Source of the DNA: Microplitis mediator
Taxonomy: Eukaryota > Arthropoda > Insecta > Hymenoptera > Braconidae
Assembly (NCBI RefSeq): GCF_029852145.1
Contig: NC_079975.1
Span: 6,696,001-6,760,000, forward strand
Direction: 5' to 3'
Length of the DNA: 64,000 nt
Shown: positions 1 to 12,500 of the stretch, in pieces
Numbering within the stretch: the first letter of the stretch is position 1
How the letters are laid out: every line of letters begins with the position of its first letter
Notes under the pieces: model-generated
The model's database searches: none
What the model saw: the letters and a program-made list of their open reading frames with translations, nothing else
What the model was told of the DNA's origin: nothing
Made by a program: the position numbers and the translations under genes

Positions 1-237
1 ATTATGACATATGACTGTACGCAATAATTACATTGATACTTTAGTTAGACTTTCGAATTCTTAGATAGGAGGAAGAGGCCTATTTAAATATAATTATATA
101 AAAATGGAGTTTTTGTAAAGAATGAATGTAGAAGCAGTATTTGTTTTAAAAAAAAAAAATAGTTATTTGAATTACCGAGTGATATTTTGACGGAATACAA
201 TAAAATTTAAGGAAAAAAAATTAATGTTTCCAGCCCT

Positions 238-703
238 GGTGAATCCGAACTACGGTATATTACGGTAGTTTACGGTAAAATACGGTAACTTACGGCAACT
301 TACGGCAACATACCGTAATTTATAATCGGTAAATTACGGCAAGTACGGTGTTTTACGGTAAATTAAGGTATTTTGCGGCAAAAGTACGGTATTTCATGGC
401 GAAACTATGGTATTTTTACCGTAAACTTGCAGTAAGAGAGCGGTAATTTACCTTAAAATTGCGGCGAGCCGGCGATATTTTACCGTAAAGTAAAAAATTG
501 CACTATAAGAACTATTAAAATAAAAAAGCTCACGGTAAAAATGCTGCAAATCACGGTAAATTGCTGGAAATTACCGTGCATTGTTGTAAATTGCCGTAAC
601 ATGTCGTTAATTACCGCAAATTGAGTCAAATTTGCTGAAAAACTACCGGATTTTACGGCAAATTGCGGGAAATTACCGTATTCCATCGTAATTCGGATCC
701 ACC
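238..703. mobile_element. Foldback element made of TACGGTAA motifs
   Basis: The ends read GGTGAATCCGAACTACGGTA and, inverted at the right, GGTGGATCCGAATTACG. The left half carries many TACGGTA-type units and the right half their complements TACCGTA, so the arms can fold. A relative is at about 10,018-10,681, and a right-end remnant (AATTCGGATCCGCTAGG) is at about 54,727. Confidence 0.65.
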
Positions 704-1138
704 GAAGACGCGCAATATTATTCTTATTGTTGTTATTATTTCTATTGTTATTATTAGATAACTCCGTTGAATAACTGACAAATTTCACAACCTACGTTGT
801 ATTTATATATTATATTGTTCAGTTTAAAGAATTCAATTACCAACTTATAAAGCTTTCAAAAATGATTGATGATGCGAATTTCTAAATAATGAGTTTATGT
901 ATTCACATTATTTACTAAAAATTTTTGTTAATCCATACAGTGAAGTGTATACACTATTGCTATTCTATAATTTACTCCCGTCTTTTGTCAACGCAAACTC
1001 ATTGAGAGAAAACTATCCTTTCCAAGAGAATATCTAATGTATGCATTGTGAGAAATATTTATTTTTGGTCGTATCATTTTCGATCAATGAAAGATATGCT
1101 TTCTTACCATGAATTGCAGAAAGAAATTTAACATCTAC

Positions 1139-1515
1139 ACGGAGAAATTATTCTCTTCCCTAATTGAGAAACCTAATTTTAAATAATTCAAACACGATCC
1201 GAAACAATTCAAAGTTGGAAAAAATGACTATATATAGATATACATTTTAGCATGGATTGAATCATTCCAAATGAGATTTCTGAATCAGGGTTTTGAAATG
1301 TGGGTCACCCAAAGAAATTGAAATAAACACATGCAAAAATTACTATGGCCATAGTAAAACTGACAAGGAATTCTATTACTAATTCCTGTAACCATGTAAA
1401 TTTTACTATGACCATAGTAATTTTTCCATGTGTTTATTTCAATTTCCGTCAGGTGGCCACCATGATTAGACTTTACTATGACACTATTGAATTTCAAACA
1501 AGAATAATTTCTCCG
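1139..1515. mobile_element. MITE with ACGGAGAAATTATTCT ends and an inner hairpin
   Basis: Outer inverted ends are ACGGAGAAATTATTCT (left) and AGAATAATTTCTCCG (right). Inside, about 1300-1462, is a long hairpin whose arms carry GAAATTGAAATAAACACATG and TTACTATGGCCATAGTAA. Elements at 9715-9950 and 16533-16691 have similar outer ends. Confidence 0.65.
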
Positions 1516-2630
1516 GATAATTTTGGAGTAGACAAAATTTTTTGTTTTCCCTTTTTGACAAAAAATATTCTTATAAAATTTTGAAAAATTAGATAGAAAA
1601 TTTAAAGTAACAGAATCTAATTTCAGTGTCCACCTAGCAGAGAAATATCATTAGAAAAAATAAAAGAACTAATAATTCAGATTATATTTTTCTCCGTAAT
1701 GAGTAAAAATTAAAAAAGTAAGCGAAATATTTATTGAAATCAGTTTCTTAATTGGTTTTGTATCGAGGATTAAGAAAGTTATGGTTTACTTCCATTTAAT
1801 TGTTTAAAATTTATTACTATTTTAAGAAAAGGTATGCATGCGTGTAAAGTTGCCACTGTTAACTTATATTTGAAGAGTTACCATTGTTTGAGGAGATAAT
1901 TATAACATTTGAAGCATAACTTATTGCGATTAATATCTCTATTAATTTATTGTAAAGAGCGGAATTCGTCTCTTTGAATTATAACGCACAGATATTCTGA
2001 AATTGGTCAGTATATAAGTTATACTAACGTTACTATATATATAGTTTAAAAAATAGTATATCGATGAGATAAAATTGATCAGATGGGCAAGATAATGGAA
2101 ATGGATATGAAAAAATAAAGTAAAATTGTATGAATTGAAAGAAAAATTTTCATCTCCATCCATCACATTATATGTTAACCATAAACTGATCGCTTCCTTA
2201 ATACAATAAAGAAAAAAAAATAGCTAATCGTTTTAATAAACAGTATAATAAAATGCAGCAATAAGTACAGGTTTTTTTGTTTATTGTTTTTATAATAAAA
2301 TTAGTTTGATATAATTGTTTCCTTTGTAAAAAAAAAATTCGGTAGATCTTAGTTTTTTACATACATGAGCATGTGAATAATTGGGGATGATAATTTTTCA
2401 TCTAAAATGTAACCTTCCGTAATTACGTTATTTATATTGATAAGAATTCAAATAAAAATGATAATTAAGAATAATTGTGTTAATCATTTCTTGTACCCTC
2501 CCTGTATAATAATCACAGTTTATTTTTTAATAAAAAAACGCGAGAGTATAATGACCTTAATATAAAATAGCAGCCTCATTTATACAGCTAGAATATATGT
2601 CAACCCACCCGCTTCAAAAAACAAATTCTC
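1516..2630. other. No recognised feature
   Basis: AT-rich sequence without a convincing exon, RNA gene or bounded repeat. Confidence 0.5.
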
Positions 2631-2994
2631 GTTTAGTCCTCAAAAGCCTCAATCCCTTTGATATTTTATTTGCTGCCCAGAAAGTAACTCTACTTTAGTA
2701 TTCAAAATCCTCAATGAGAACTATGAGGTCTAAATGCGTAAAATTTATCGATTTTAAATTATAATTAGACCTCAAAATCCTCAACGAATGAAAAGTTATA
2801 CTTCGGACTTTGAAAAATTTTAGATCGAAAAGAAAGGGGAGAGAATACGACGAATGAGACTTTTGAGATTTAAATGTGGATAAAATTATTCCTGTATGTT
2901 TTGAGTATTTTGAGGCTCTAATCCAGATTATTTTATTTCAGTTTAGTCCTAAAAGTGGTAAAATTGGTCGTAACTACTACTTTGAGGACTAAAC
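2631..2994. repeat. Element rich in CCTCAAA/TTTGAGG motifs
   Basis: The left end GTTTAGTCCTCAAAAG is mirrored by CTTTGAGGACTAAAC at the right. Several CCTCAA and TTTGAGG units occur inside, with a few just outside to about 3,060. Confidence 0.5.
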
Positions 2995-3102
2995 TAGGAT
3001 AACTTTCTGTACTGTTGTCAATCTTAAAATTCTAAATTGATCCTCAAAAACCTCATTGAGAACTTTGAAACTTAAATCCGAATTTATTTTTTGACTCGGG
3101 CA

Positions 3103-3523
3103 TGTAAAAAAAATTTTTATTCATAATGAATTTAGATATAAATTTCATCACGAAATTCAGATCGTGACAGAAATATGACTTTTATGACATTCAAATTTAT
3201 CCAAGTGATCCAAAGTTCACTTCAAACACGTACTCAAGTAATTTTAAAATCGAAACTGATTTTCTTGATGGACGAAATTTTAATGGTAATTTTTGAATTG
3301 AGAAATTTGACAAAAAGTTTATGTCAATTATAACAAAATATAGTAAAAATTCAGTCAAGTTTCTATCAAAGTCATCCCAAGTTCAATTAAACACGCAATA
3401 AATTAATTTCAGAATCGATACAAATTTTCTAGACGAAAAAATGTTGAAGCAAATTCATGATGAAAGTCTTACTTGTGATGAAATTCAGATCTAAGTTCAT
3501 TATGAGCAAAAAATTTTTTTACA
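3103..3523. mobile_element. MITE with ~48-bp inverted repeats
   Basis: The left end TGTAAAAAAAATTTTTATTC, continuing through ATAATGAATTTAGAT and ATTTCATCAC, is matched inverted at 3467-3523. Length is about 420 bp, with no coding potential. Confidence 0.65.
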
Positions 3524-3611
3524 CAGAAAGAGACGCACTCTCGCGTCAAGTACTCGAACTCAAAATAATTTTGTGTTTTGATTTCAAATACGCCACGAAC
3601 TTGGCTAATTT

Positions 3612-3839
3612 TCATATAAATCTACTGAGTTTCAATTGATTTAAAATTTCCATTTTCCTATGAACACTAGTCCTACACAGGCCGTTTAGCCTCACGTCTT
3701 CTATCGTTGACCGATTTAACGTTTTGACGCGCCGTAACGTATTAAATGAACGCTCAATACTACATGTTGTTGCTGGCATCGTTAAGCCAATCTTGATAGC
3801 CTTCCATACCGCTGAGTTAATAAGAGTAAGTACCATCAA
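3612..3839 (-). pseudogene. hAT transposase C-terminal fragment (relic)
   Basis: The minus strand encodes the dimerisation segment of hAT transposases: PATTCSIERSFNTLRRVKT followed by RLNGLCRTSVHRKMEI. This sits at the extreme C-terminus of hAT and ZMYM/zinc-finger-like transposase proteins. Only about 75 residues are present. The catalytic RNase-H-like domain and the zinc finger are missing, so it cannot be active. It is the only transposase-derived coding piece recognised in the window. It abuts the 3103-3523 inverted-repeat element, but no shared ends show that it belongs to it. Confidence 0.75.
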
Positions 3840-4120
3840 AATTGGTTACTTCGTTTAAGAGATCTAATACAAAAAAATTTTAAAAATCATAATTTACGTT
3901 ATTTTTTTTAGATACCTCATATATGTAATATACTAAATGTTTCAAAAATCATACCAGATCCTCATCGTCATCACGATCTCTTCTAATTACTGCGTTTATT
4001 TATTTTAATCAGTATGTTCCCTCATTAAAACAAGAATTGTTACAACAAAGTTCAATTTCAATACTATATAGATAGATATACGTTCATCATTGAGTAAATC
4101 ATTTTCTTTAATTAGAGTTA

Positions 4121-4299
4121 CCCGTACGAAAAAATTACTCTCTAAACATGAATTAGTGAAAATTAGTGAATATTCACTTATTCATGTTTGGAGAGTATAT
4201 ATCCAGGATATATACGGGCAAAATTGAATATGTCTCATATATGCGGCATATATTCAGATTTGCCCGAATATATACGGATATATACTTTTTCCTTACGGG
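4121..4299. mobile_element. CCCGTACGAAAAA MITE with TTA duplication
   Basis: Ends CCCGTACGAAAAA and TTTTTCCTTACGGG are flanked by TTA on both sides (4118-4120 and 4300-4302). The interior is rich in ATATATAC and CATATATGC. It hosts a smaller foldback at 4138-4195. Relatives are at 22205-22293 and 35963-36497. Confidence 0.7.
4138..4195. mobile_element. 58-bp CTCTCTAAAC foldback nested in another MITE
   Basis: CTCTCTAAACATGAATTAGT on the left pairs with ACTTATTCATGTTTGGAGAG on the right, flanked by TA on both sides (4136-4137 and 4196-4197). It is the smallest member of the family at 39763, 40613, 43370, 59636 and 62744. Confidence 0.75.
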
Positions 4300-5199
4300 T
4301 TAGTTTAGAAACTACTGTCAACAAAATATTAAAGAAATTACTGTTCTTTGAATTTTTTTCGGATATTTCCTATTGTGAAGTTATGATCTAAGTTGAAACT
4401 CCTATTACTCTTTATATCGATTACTTAGATTTACTTTTATCTAAATCTATGCGGTTTCTAAAAAATAAGTACACCAAACTGAGTTGTGTTGTTTACAATC
4501 ATTTAAAATTTTTGAAATTTCTTTGTTCATAGCGCACATAACTTTTTTGGAACTCTAGAAATAAAAAAAAAAACGTCCTCAAGAGTATTCTCAAATTCGA
4601 AGAGTTAGAAAACATATTCAAGCTTACGAAATTCGAAAACAGCAGGAAGTTTTGGAGCTGGCCCGCAGAGTCAACCGTTTTCCAGATTTTTTTCTCAGTG
4701 TACGATATTCCTTAAATCTTTATATTCGCGCAGATATACGTATCTCACACAAGCTAATCTTCACTATGTATTCCTACACCTTAAAGCCTCTTTATTTTCT
4801 TTTTAATGTCCCTGGAGACCAGAAGAAAATTGAGGGTATACTGTATGATAAATAGATGGCACTGCTTAGAAAATAAAATTTACCTCATCTATTTCCATGG
4901 TTGTCCACTTATAATAGTGTTTGCAACTTATGTGAACTATTGAATGTGAGCGATTTCAATGGAAGCGTAACAGATTGGATATTGCGTGAGATCCGTTGTC
5001 CCACCGACCCAGGATCAATTTCTGTCGTCGAGCAACTTTTAATAAAATTAGAAACACAAGTTAATGTCAAAAGGACAAATAAAAAAAAGACAAAAACAAA
5101 AAATAGATATTTTCGATACATAAGTGTAAAGTGTAGTACTGCTGTAAACTGGGTTTCAATCTCATAATTTTTAGTCGATCATTGATTTGAAATTCTTCT

Positions 5200-5345
5200 G
5201 ACTATTTTAAAAGCAATGTGTGTGTATGAGCGCGCGTGTGTGTGTGATTTTTCTATAACTTTTTAATTAATGAACCGATCGAAATAGATCTTGTGACAAT
5301 TAAAAGAATTTATCAGCCTTCAACTTTTCTGTAAATTTACTTGCA
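5200..5345 (+). repeat. Microsatellite-anchored repeat, fragment
   Basis: A (GT)n tract with GCGC interruptions (about 5217-5246) is followed by a diverged TAACTTTTTAATTAATGAAC stretch similar to the sequence after the (TACG)n tract near 12,240. Confidence 0.4.
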
Positions 5346-5599
5346 AAGTTACCTCATTTTCCCTGGATAACTTATATTGTAATTTACTCAATATTTAAAA
5401 AATTATAACTGATCTTCGGCTTCATGGTTTCTTTTAGTCACTGCATAATTAATTGTAATCTGTAAATAGATAATTTAGAAAATACCGTCAACGAAACAGT
5501 TGAAAAATTACTGTATTCACAATCGTTTTTTCGAGCTTAAAAAACTCAAAACCGCGGAAAGTTTTTTGGCTGTCACGCAGGGTCAATCGTTTTTCGTAT

Positions 5600-8150
5600 T
5601 CTTTTTTCTGAAAAGTTGGGGAAATAAAAAATTATCAGTTTTACTTAAAAATGATTATGCGAATCACTTTTTCACTTGAATTATCTTCATCTTCATACTT
5701 AACAAATTTTGTGGTAATGATGAAAAAAATTTTCTAGAGGTGAAAAGGGAAGGCGTGTTACGTTTTGCACCTAAACAAAAAAAAGGAAATTTCAAAGCCA
5801 CTAAAGCTTGTTTAATTTTTTTCAAATAGAAGTAAAAAAAAGGAAATGCAGAGTGTTTAGGGTTTACAAAAGTCCATTTTTCATTAGCATCTCAGTTAAG
5901 CCTACCGTTTATTTCTCCCTTTCCTTACAATAACTTTTTTAAATTTCACATGACGATCACCGGCGAATTTATAAAATAGCTATATAGTTTGTTCCCCATA
6001 AAATATTAAAATGATCTATGAGTAACCGGACTAACTGAAATATAAATGAAGACAAAACATTCATGAAAGTTTGGTATAATAGTTCACGCACTTAAATTTA
6101 TTTAAATAACGTTTAGTCTCATTAGAACAGTATACATTTTCCAAGGGGACTATAAATTACCTAAACAGCTAAACGTAACACAAAATGAAGTAGAAAAAGA
6201 TTAAGCTTTTGGCATTAGTTAACTTGAATTCACATTTTTCATCTTTAAATCAAACATTTAATAGACGCGAAATCACCGTAAAAAATTAAACATTTTCTGT
6301 ACATGTCTACCTTCTTCTCTCCAAAAATTTAGTTTTTCTGTTGGTCTTCAATCTTGGCGATTTTCATAATTTAATGTATATAATCATTTATTCTAGTGAA
6401 TAAAACAGCCTTGGTATTGCGTTTATTTCCACCCTTATTTTTTTTATCCACATTTTGGAACGAACATGCGCTGCACGAGTTTCCTAAGCATGGCTAGACT
6501 TCAGTTGCGCTCCGTCTTTCGAGCTGTTGTCACCGTACAATATCTTATATCCGTATCATAATATTCGAAAAACATATCCGAAAATTTATATGAAATATTA
6601 AATCATAATATCAGAAATACCAAAAAATATAAACAATAATTCAATAAAATTCGTTTTGAAAATTGATACATAAATTTAAAATTTTCTCTAACTATTTGTA
6701 TAATTTCAATAAATAACTATTTCAATAATAAATTCAAACTGTAACTCAGTAAATTTTTATTGCCGTAATAAAACAAAAATATGGACATTAAAAATTTCAG
6801 TGAGCCATCGATTACTTTGTTAAGAATACGTTAAGAAAACATCTTACTCCAAGTGAGTAAATTTTCATAAATTATTTATACGTAAGTTTTCAAACAAATG
6901 GGCTTATAATTGACAATAATTTTTTTAAATAATTAAAACCTGCGTAAATAAATATAAATAATTCCTATGATATTCACAATATTGTTTTTTTTTTAACGGA
7001 ACAAAGTTTCATCACTTTTGTTTTTGGATTTGATTCTAACGCGGTGACCTTGTATAAAATTTTACTTTAAGTAAGCAATCGTTTTAAAAACAATTAAGTC
7101 TTCTAATGGCAGAATATTTAATATTTTATTAAATAAATAACCGACAGTTCAAGTATTGCTTGAAAAATTTAATTAAAAATTACTCTCAATTACAAATAGT
7201 AGAACTTAACAATTGTCATTCTTTCAAATATTTGCGCGTAATATAATCATCACTTCTATTCATCTAGTCCATAATGAAAAGGTTTTATAAATTCACCCAG
7301 AAGAATAATTAAATTATAATTCTGTGCGGACTTTAAGTAATTTTGTCGATACGATTCGGCTTCGTGAAGTTTTTCATTTTCTTTTTAGTGCCGCAATCGG
7401 CTAGTGTAATTACCTGAATAATACAAGTTTCTTAGTCGAACAAGCAACAGATGGATTAAATGTATTCGTTAAATCTTTTTCTAATTACTTAATTAACTAA
7501 TTACAGCTTGATGAGAAAGTTTTGAATCTTATAACTTCGTGAAACTGTTCTTAGATTTTGTTCACATTTTTTAGAACTATGACTTTTTACGAGTAATAGC
7601 TTAATCTTTTTAAATACTCAGTTATATTGAAGAATTCAGAAATTAAATTCTGTAAGAGATTTTAGATATCTGTAACCACCATCGCTTAACTCAGCTGCGT
7701 CAATAGAGTGTTCTAATTAGTATTCAGTCAAGTTACGGATCGATGCTCAGGGCAATGTTGTCGTACAATAGAAATCTCTACTTATTAGTTGATGGAGTTA
7801 ATAAATACGAATGCATTAATTATTTATTTATTTTTTTTTTTTTGATCTTATGTAAAAATTTCAATACGAAAGTTGTCGAAACAACATTCCTTACTGCAAA
7901 TTTAAAACTAATCGAATAAGTCATAAAATGGATACCACGTGATACTCGAAAGCAAATGTAACTTTTTCTAAAATCAAAAACTTTTAAATCTATTGTTAAT
8001 TCCTTTTGATCTTCTGGTTCAGAAAATCTAAAAAACGATTAACTCTAGTCAATCCCAAAACTTTCCGCTGTTTCCGAGCTCAGAGAATTCAAAAACGTTA
8101 TTATTTTTCAATTTTGGACCGAAAGAAATTAGATTTCACTAAAAAAGAAT
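5600..8150. other. No recognised feature
   Basis: AT-rich sequence with no supported gene. A GC-richer patch at about 6,460-6,535 has no recognisable product on either strand. Confidence 0.45.
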
Positions 8151-8159
8151 AAGTTTTGT

Positions 8160-8665
8160 CCGACGATATGTTTTGAATGAATCAACGGATTTGAACGTTC
8201 ATTACAGCAATCGAAAGGGCTTCTTAATACTTAAATTTGATTAAACATTAATACAAATTGGTTGAACGAATTTCGAGTTATGCAACAAAAACAAAACAAA
8301 AATTTGTTTATTTTTGATTTTTCGCGTAACTTGTAACCTACTCGACTGATTGACTTCATAAATTATGATCAGTTTTAAGCCTTGATGAGCCTTTTCGATT
8401 GCTGCCAAGTAGGTTTCAATCGGTTGATTTGTTCTAAAGATATCGTCGGACTAAAAAAGTTTATATACACACATCAACGCACACACACACACACACATAC
8501 ACATACACACATACGCGGTCGTCCATCTAAAAATAGTCAGGATATAACCCTAGGACCTTAAAACGTCAACATCGAATGAAAAATCGATTATCGAAAATTA
8601 GACCGAAACCAATAACTTCCCTTTTTTTGAAAATTTTCAATTTCCATGGTGTGAAGTTAAAAAAT
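8160..8665 (-). repeat. Microsatellite-anchored repeat, diverged copy
   Basis: It has the same order as 14,857-15,095: a diverged 'finger' region, a (CA)n tract at about 8473-8515, then a segment reading AAAACGTCAACATCG and CCGAAACCAATAACTTCCC. Orientation is opposite to 12,066-12,440. Confidence 0.5.
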
Positions 8666-9511
8666 GGAAAAAAATAATGATATTACTGTTATTATTATTT
8701 ATTTTAATTCGAATTGATAAAAATAATTTCAATAAAATAAAAAAGACTGATCATTTTCTCTAACAGACGATGTCAAAAATCTGAACTATCTAGTTTAAAT
8801 AACAGACCTCCCGCTTAAACACAACGACGATGGTAAAAAATTGAAGCAATATCAATCATTTATTCATTTATGTTCGCAAGTATTATTTGAGTACAATATA
8901 TACGTCAATAATAGTCATATTGAAAGCGCAGTTTAGCCACATTTTCCCACTTTATAGATAAATTAGATCACATCGCCATTCGACATTTATTGAAGCTTTT
9001 TGAGCTTTTTTTTTCATTCAAATTGTAGATAAAGACTCAAATCGATTGAATAATGCAGTATGTTTTGTATGTGCACAGAACGCTAAAATCAAGGCGTTTA
9101 GCAAAAGTTTTTTTTTATTCTCTTAGTATACGCTACACTAAAACTATATGGGGCGTGTAATATCATTGATCAGTATTAAATATTAAAGTGCTGGTAGCTT
9201 AGGGTGAATGTTATAGGGTGATATTTTAAACCTCCCACCAATCCTTAAAAGTATTTTCTTTCAAAATATTTTATTCAATTACATTAAAAATTTCACGGTT
9301 ATAATGGAATATAAATATTATATCTGGTAAACGCATACTATAGAAAAAGTTCGTAACTTTTCAATACTTATTGAAGTGATTTATTTAGATCGATGTATTT
9401 GACATATAACTTATGTATAAAGTTTATGTAGCACGATATAAAAACATTTTTTTCTTAATAATTTTAAGGTGTAAACAAATTTTTAGGGGCATTTTAAGGT
9501 GAGGGTGAGGT

Positions 9512-12500
9512 ATGGATACATTTTACACCCGCGCTATTCATGCTTTCCATGAACACCGAGGAGTTGTAAATGGAATGTCATCGGGAATCGCTGCAACTTG
9601 GGATAAAGATGGTGTGCTCAGTCTCATTGTTGTCCTTGGAGGAAGTCTTTCCCTTGTTGCACTTGTTTTCGCTTTCATAACTTACAGGTGAGTGAAAATA
9701 TAATAAATTTTAATGTGTACGGAGAAAAAAATATTGTGATTGGCACGATCTACTGGATAGTGATTCGCGTATCGTAAAGGGAGCGATCTGTAGAGCTACC
9801 GTCGCAATCCGTTTTAGTCTCATTCACGATCCGTATTCCTGTCAGCACTATACGTAACAATACTCGCACTAACCTCCAAATAGCAAAACAAATATCGCGA
9901 CAGTCAGTATACTGTATCGTGCTGGTCACGATAAATTTTTCTCCGTGTATAAGGACTTTTTTCATCGTTTACGTTCCGTCACAAAAATAGATTCGATCTT
10001 ACGAAAGAGGCCAGATTTCGCCAGAATTACAGTAAAGTGCGGAAATTACCGTAATTGGATGTGTTCGCAAGAATTACGGTAAAATGCGGTATTTTACCGT
10101 AAAGTGAACTGTTGCACCGTGTTTACGGTAAAAATTAGGGGTGTGCGAATACTCGAAACTTCGAATTATTCGAGGCGAATCAAATCGAACAATTCGATAC
10201 GAGATTCGCCTCGAAGATTCAAAATAGTTCGAAATAGTTCAAAAGATTCAAATAGTTCGAAAGATTCGAACTTTTTTAAATCTCACGTTCATTGAATTTA
10301 TGATCATGTGGACTATTTTCAGGTACAAATATAATAATATAATAGTTTTTCAATTTAATAAAGCCATAAATACTAAATTTCTCAGATGCAATAATATTAT
10401 TTACCGAAAATTCGGAAAAATTTCGAACTATTCGAATATTTCGAACTATTTGATATTCGGGTCTAATATCGAATAGAATCTAACGATTCGATTCGAACAA
10501 GATTCGCAAACCCCTAGTAAGAATGTCGCAAATTACGAAAAATTACCGTATTTTGCCGAAATTTAAATTAAATTACGATCGTTTGCAGTAAATTACCGTA
10601 TGTTACTGTAAATTGCCGTATCAAAACGGTATTTTGCGGCAAAGTACGGGAAATACTATAATTTACCATAATTCGAACCCGCTAGAGATGCACCAGACAG
10701 TTACAGCAGTTACTTTATCATTATCTTTTTTAGCACCAATTCCGCATTTTATCACATGACCAACTGATAAAATTCGTTCACCATCAGATAAATTTCATTG
10801 GTTTTTATTTTCACCAGCCCAACATATTAGTTCACGAAAACTTAATATTTAAATAATCAAAACTATTGACATTCATGTATTTTTTTTCAAAATGCAGCTT
10901 TTTTTTTGTCATATTTATTAAGCCCAACCCATACGTCAATTCCCTATTAATTTTCTGGAGCGTGATAATCATCGTTATTTATTAGTATTTCTACATTGTT
11001 GATTTTAACTCATTACTATTTAGCATTTTATTCTAACTTATGTGATGTAATATAAGTTTCTTTGGCTATATCGATTAGAGCTCTCACGCATTATTTCAAG
11101 AGAAAAAAAATTCGATCTAAGGGTATTAAATAACATTTAGTCGGGTCTAAATTTGGGGAGAGCAATAAGAATTTTCTCATGTGAATTGAGTATCTTGCGT
11201 AAGTGAAAAAAATGGAAAAATGTAGCTATGATAAATTTTATTTAGTGCTTTAGATGTTCGGAGAAAAGTAAAATATAAATAAAAGCATCCTGATATTTTT
11301 ATTAACATAAAAAAAATTTTATAGAGAATATTATAAGTCACATAACTGAAATATTTCATAACGTTAATAAAAGATGAAAAAAATATTATGAATGAAATAA
11401 AAAATATATACCAAGTGGTATGAACTGGGCGTGATTTCTATAGCAAATGACAAAGTGCATCTATTGTCCATAACGTCAAGGAGTTGAATCTACGTTTCGC
11501 GCAATGCGGCAGTAGTTCTGGTGCTTTCAAACACTGCACAAGTAGTTACGAAGTACAGTCTGGTACTACTTATTCACCCTAAGGATTGCAAAAGGGCGAA
11601 TATTTGTGTAAAGTTTGTTGAGTTAACCTCTTTTGAATCGTACTAATTAATTTTTCTTTTGTAATTTCAAGACCAAAGTAGGAGAGTCAAAATGAAAAAA
11701 AATATTTGAATTTATAGAAGCAGAAATGTACTTTTAACTCTACACTTCCGTGCAAACTTCATAGAAACACTAATGGAGAAATGTTGTATTAATAATATGT
11801 ACTCTATCATATATAATTAGCACATTTACTGATTCATATACATATGTTAGGTTCAAATTGCATTCACAGTAAAAAGAAAGAAAGGATTTCATAGCGCAAA
11901 AAATTTTTACTTGCCTTAAAAAATTTTCGCATGAAGAATTGGAAACGTAAATTTTTCGACGTAAACAAGTCGAGAAAAAATTTTGTTTAGTCCTAAGAAA
12001 ATTTTTGTTTTCATTTCCTAATCCGAAATTTTTCTTGCGCCAAGAAATCCTTTTTCTACTGTGTACTTTTTAACTTCCGGCTAAGAAAATTGAAAATTTT
12101 CAAACATTCGGGAAGTTATTGGTTCAGTCCGATTTTCGAAAATTGAATTTCTATCAGATTTTGACGTTTTGAGGTTCTAGGAAGCTATTCTGACTAATTT
12201 CAAGATAATGTCCGAGTGTATGTACGTACGTACGTATGTAAATATCTGTAACTTTTGAACGGATGAACCGATTTTGATCTTTGAGGTGTCATTCGACGCG
12301 ACTTGTTAATATCTAAAAGCTGTGAGAAATTGAGCTTGATCGGTAGGGTGCGTTCGGAGATATTCCAAAAATACAATTTTTTCAAAAATGTTTTTTTTTT
12401 TATACCTTTGGGGCTGGCCCGCAGGGTCAACCGATAGACCGATTTTTTTTTAATTTAGTTGACAATATTTTGGCTATTTCTTTATATAATGTCTTGAAAA

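Noticed and set aside
230..700. CRISPR-like array of short repeats (TACGGTA)
   Set aside because: The spacing is irregular, units are 7-10 bp, occur in both orientations, and the region is a eukaryotic foldback element.
6460..6535. GC-richer patch with a short ATG frame (MRCTSFLSMARLQLRS...)
   Set aside because: No domain, no splice partner and an early stop; not enough to call an exon.
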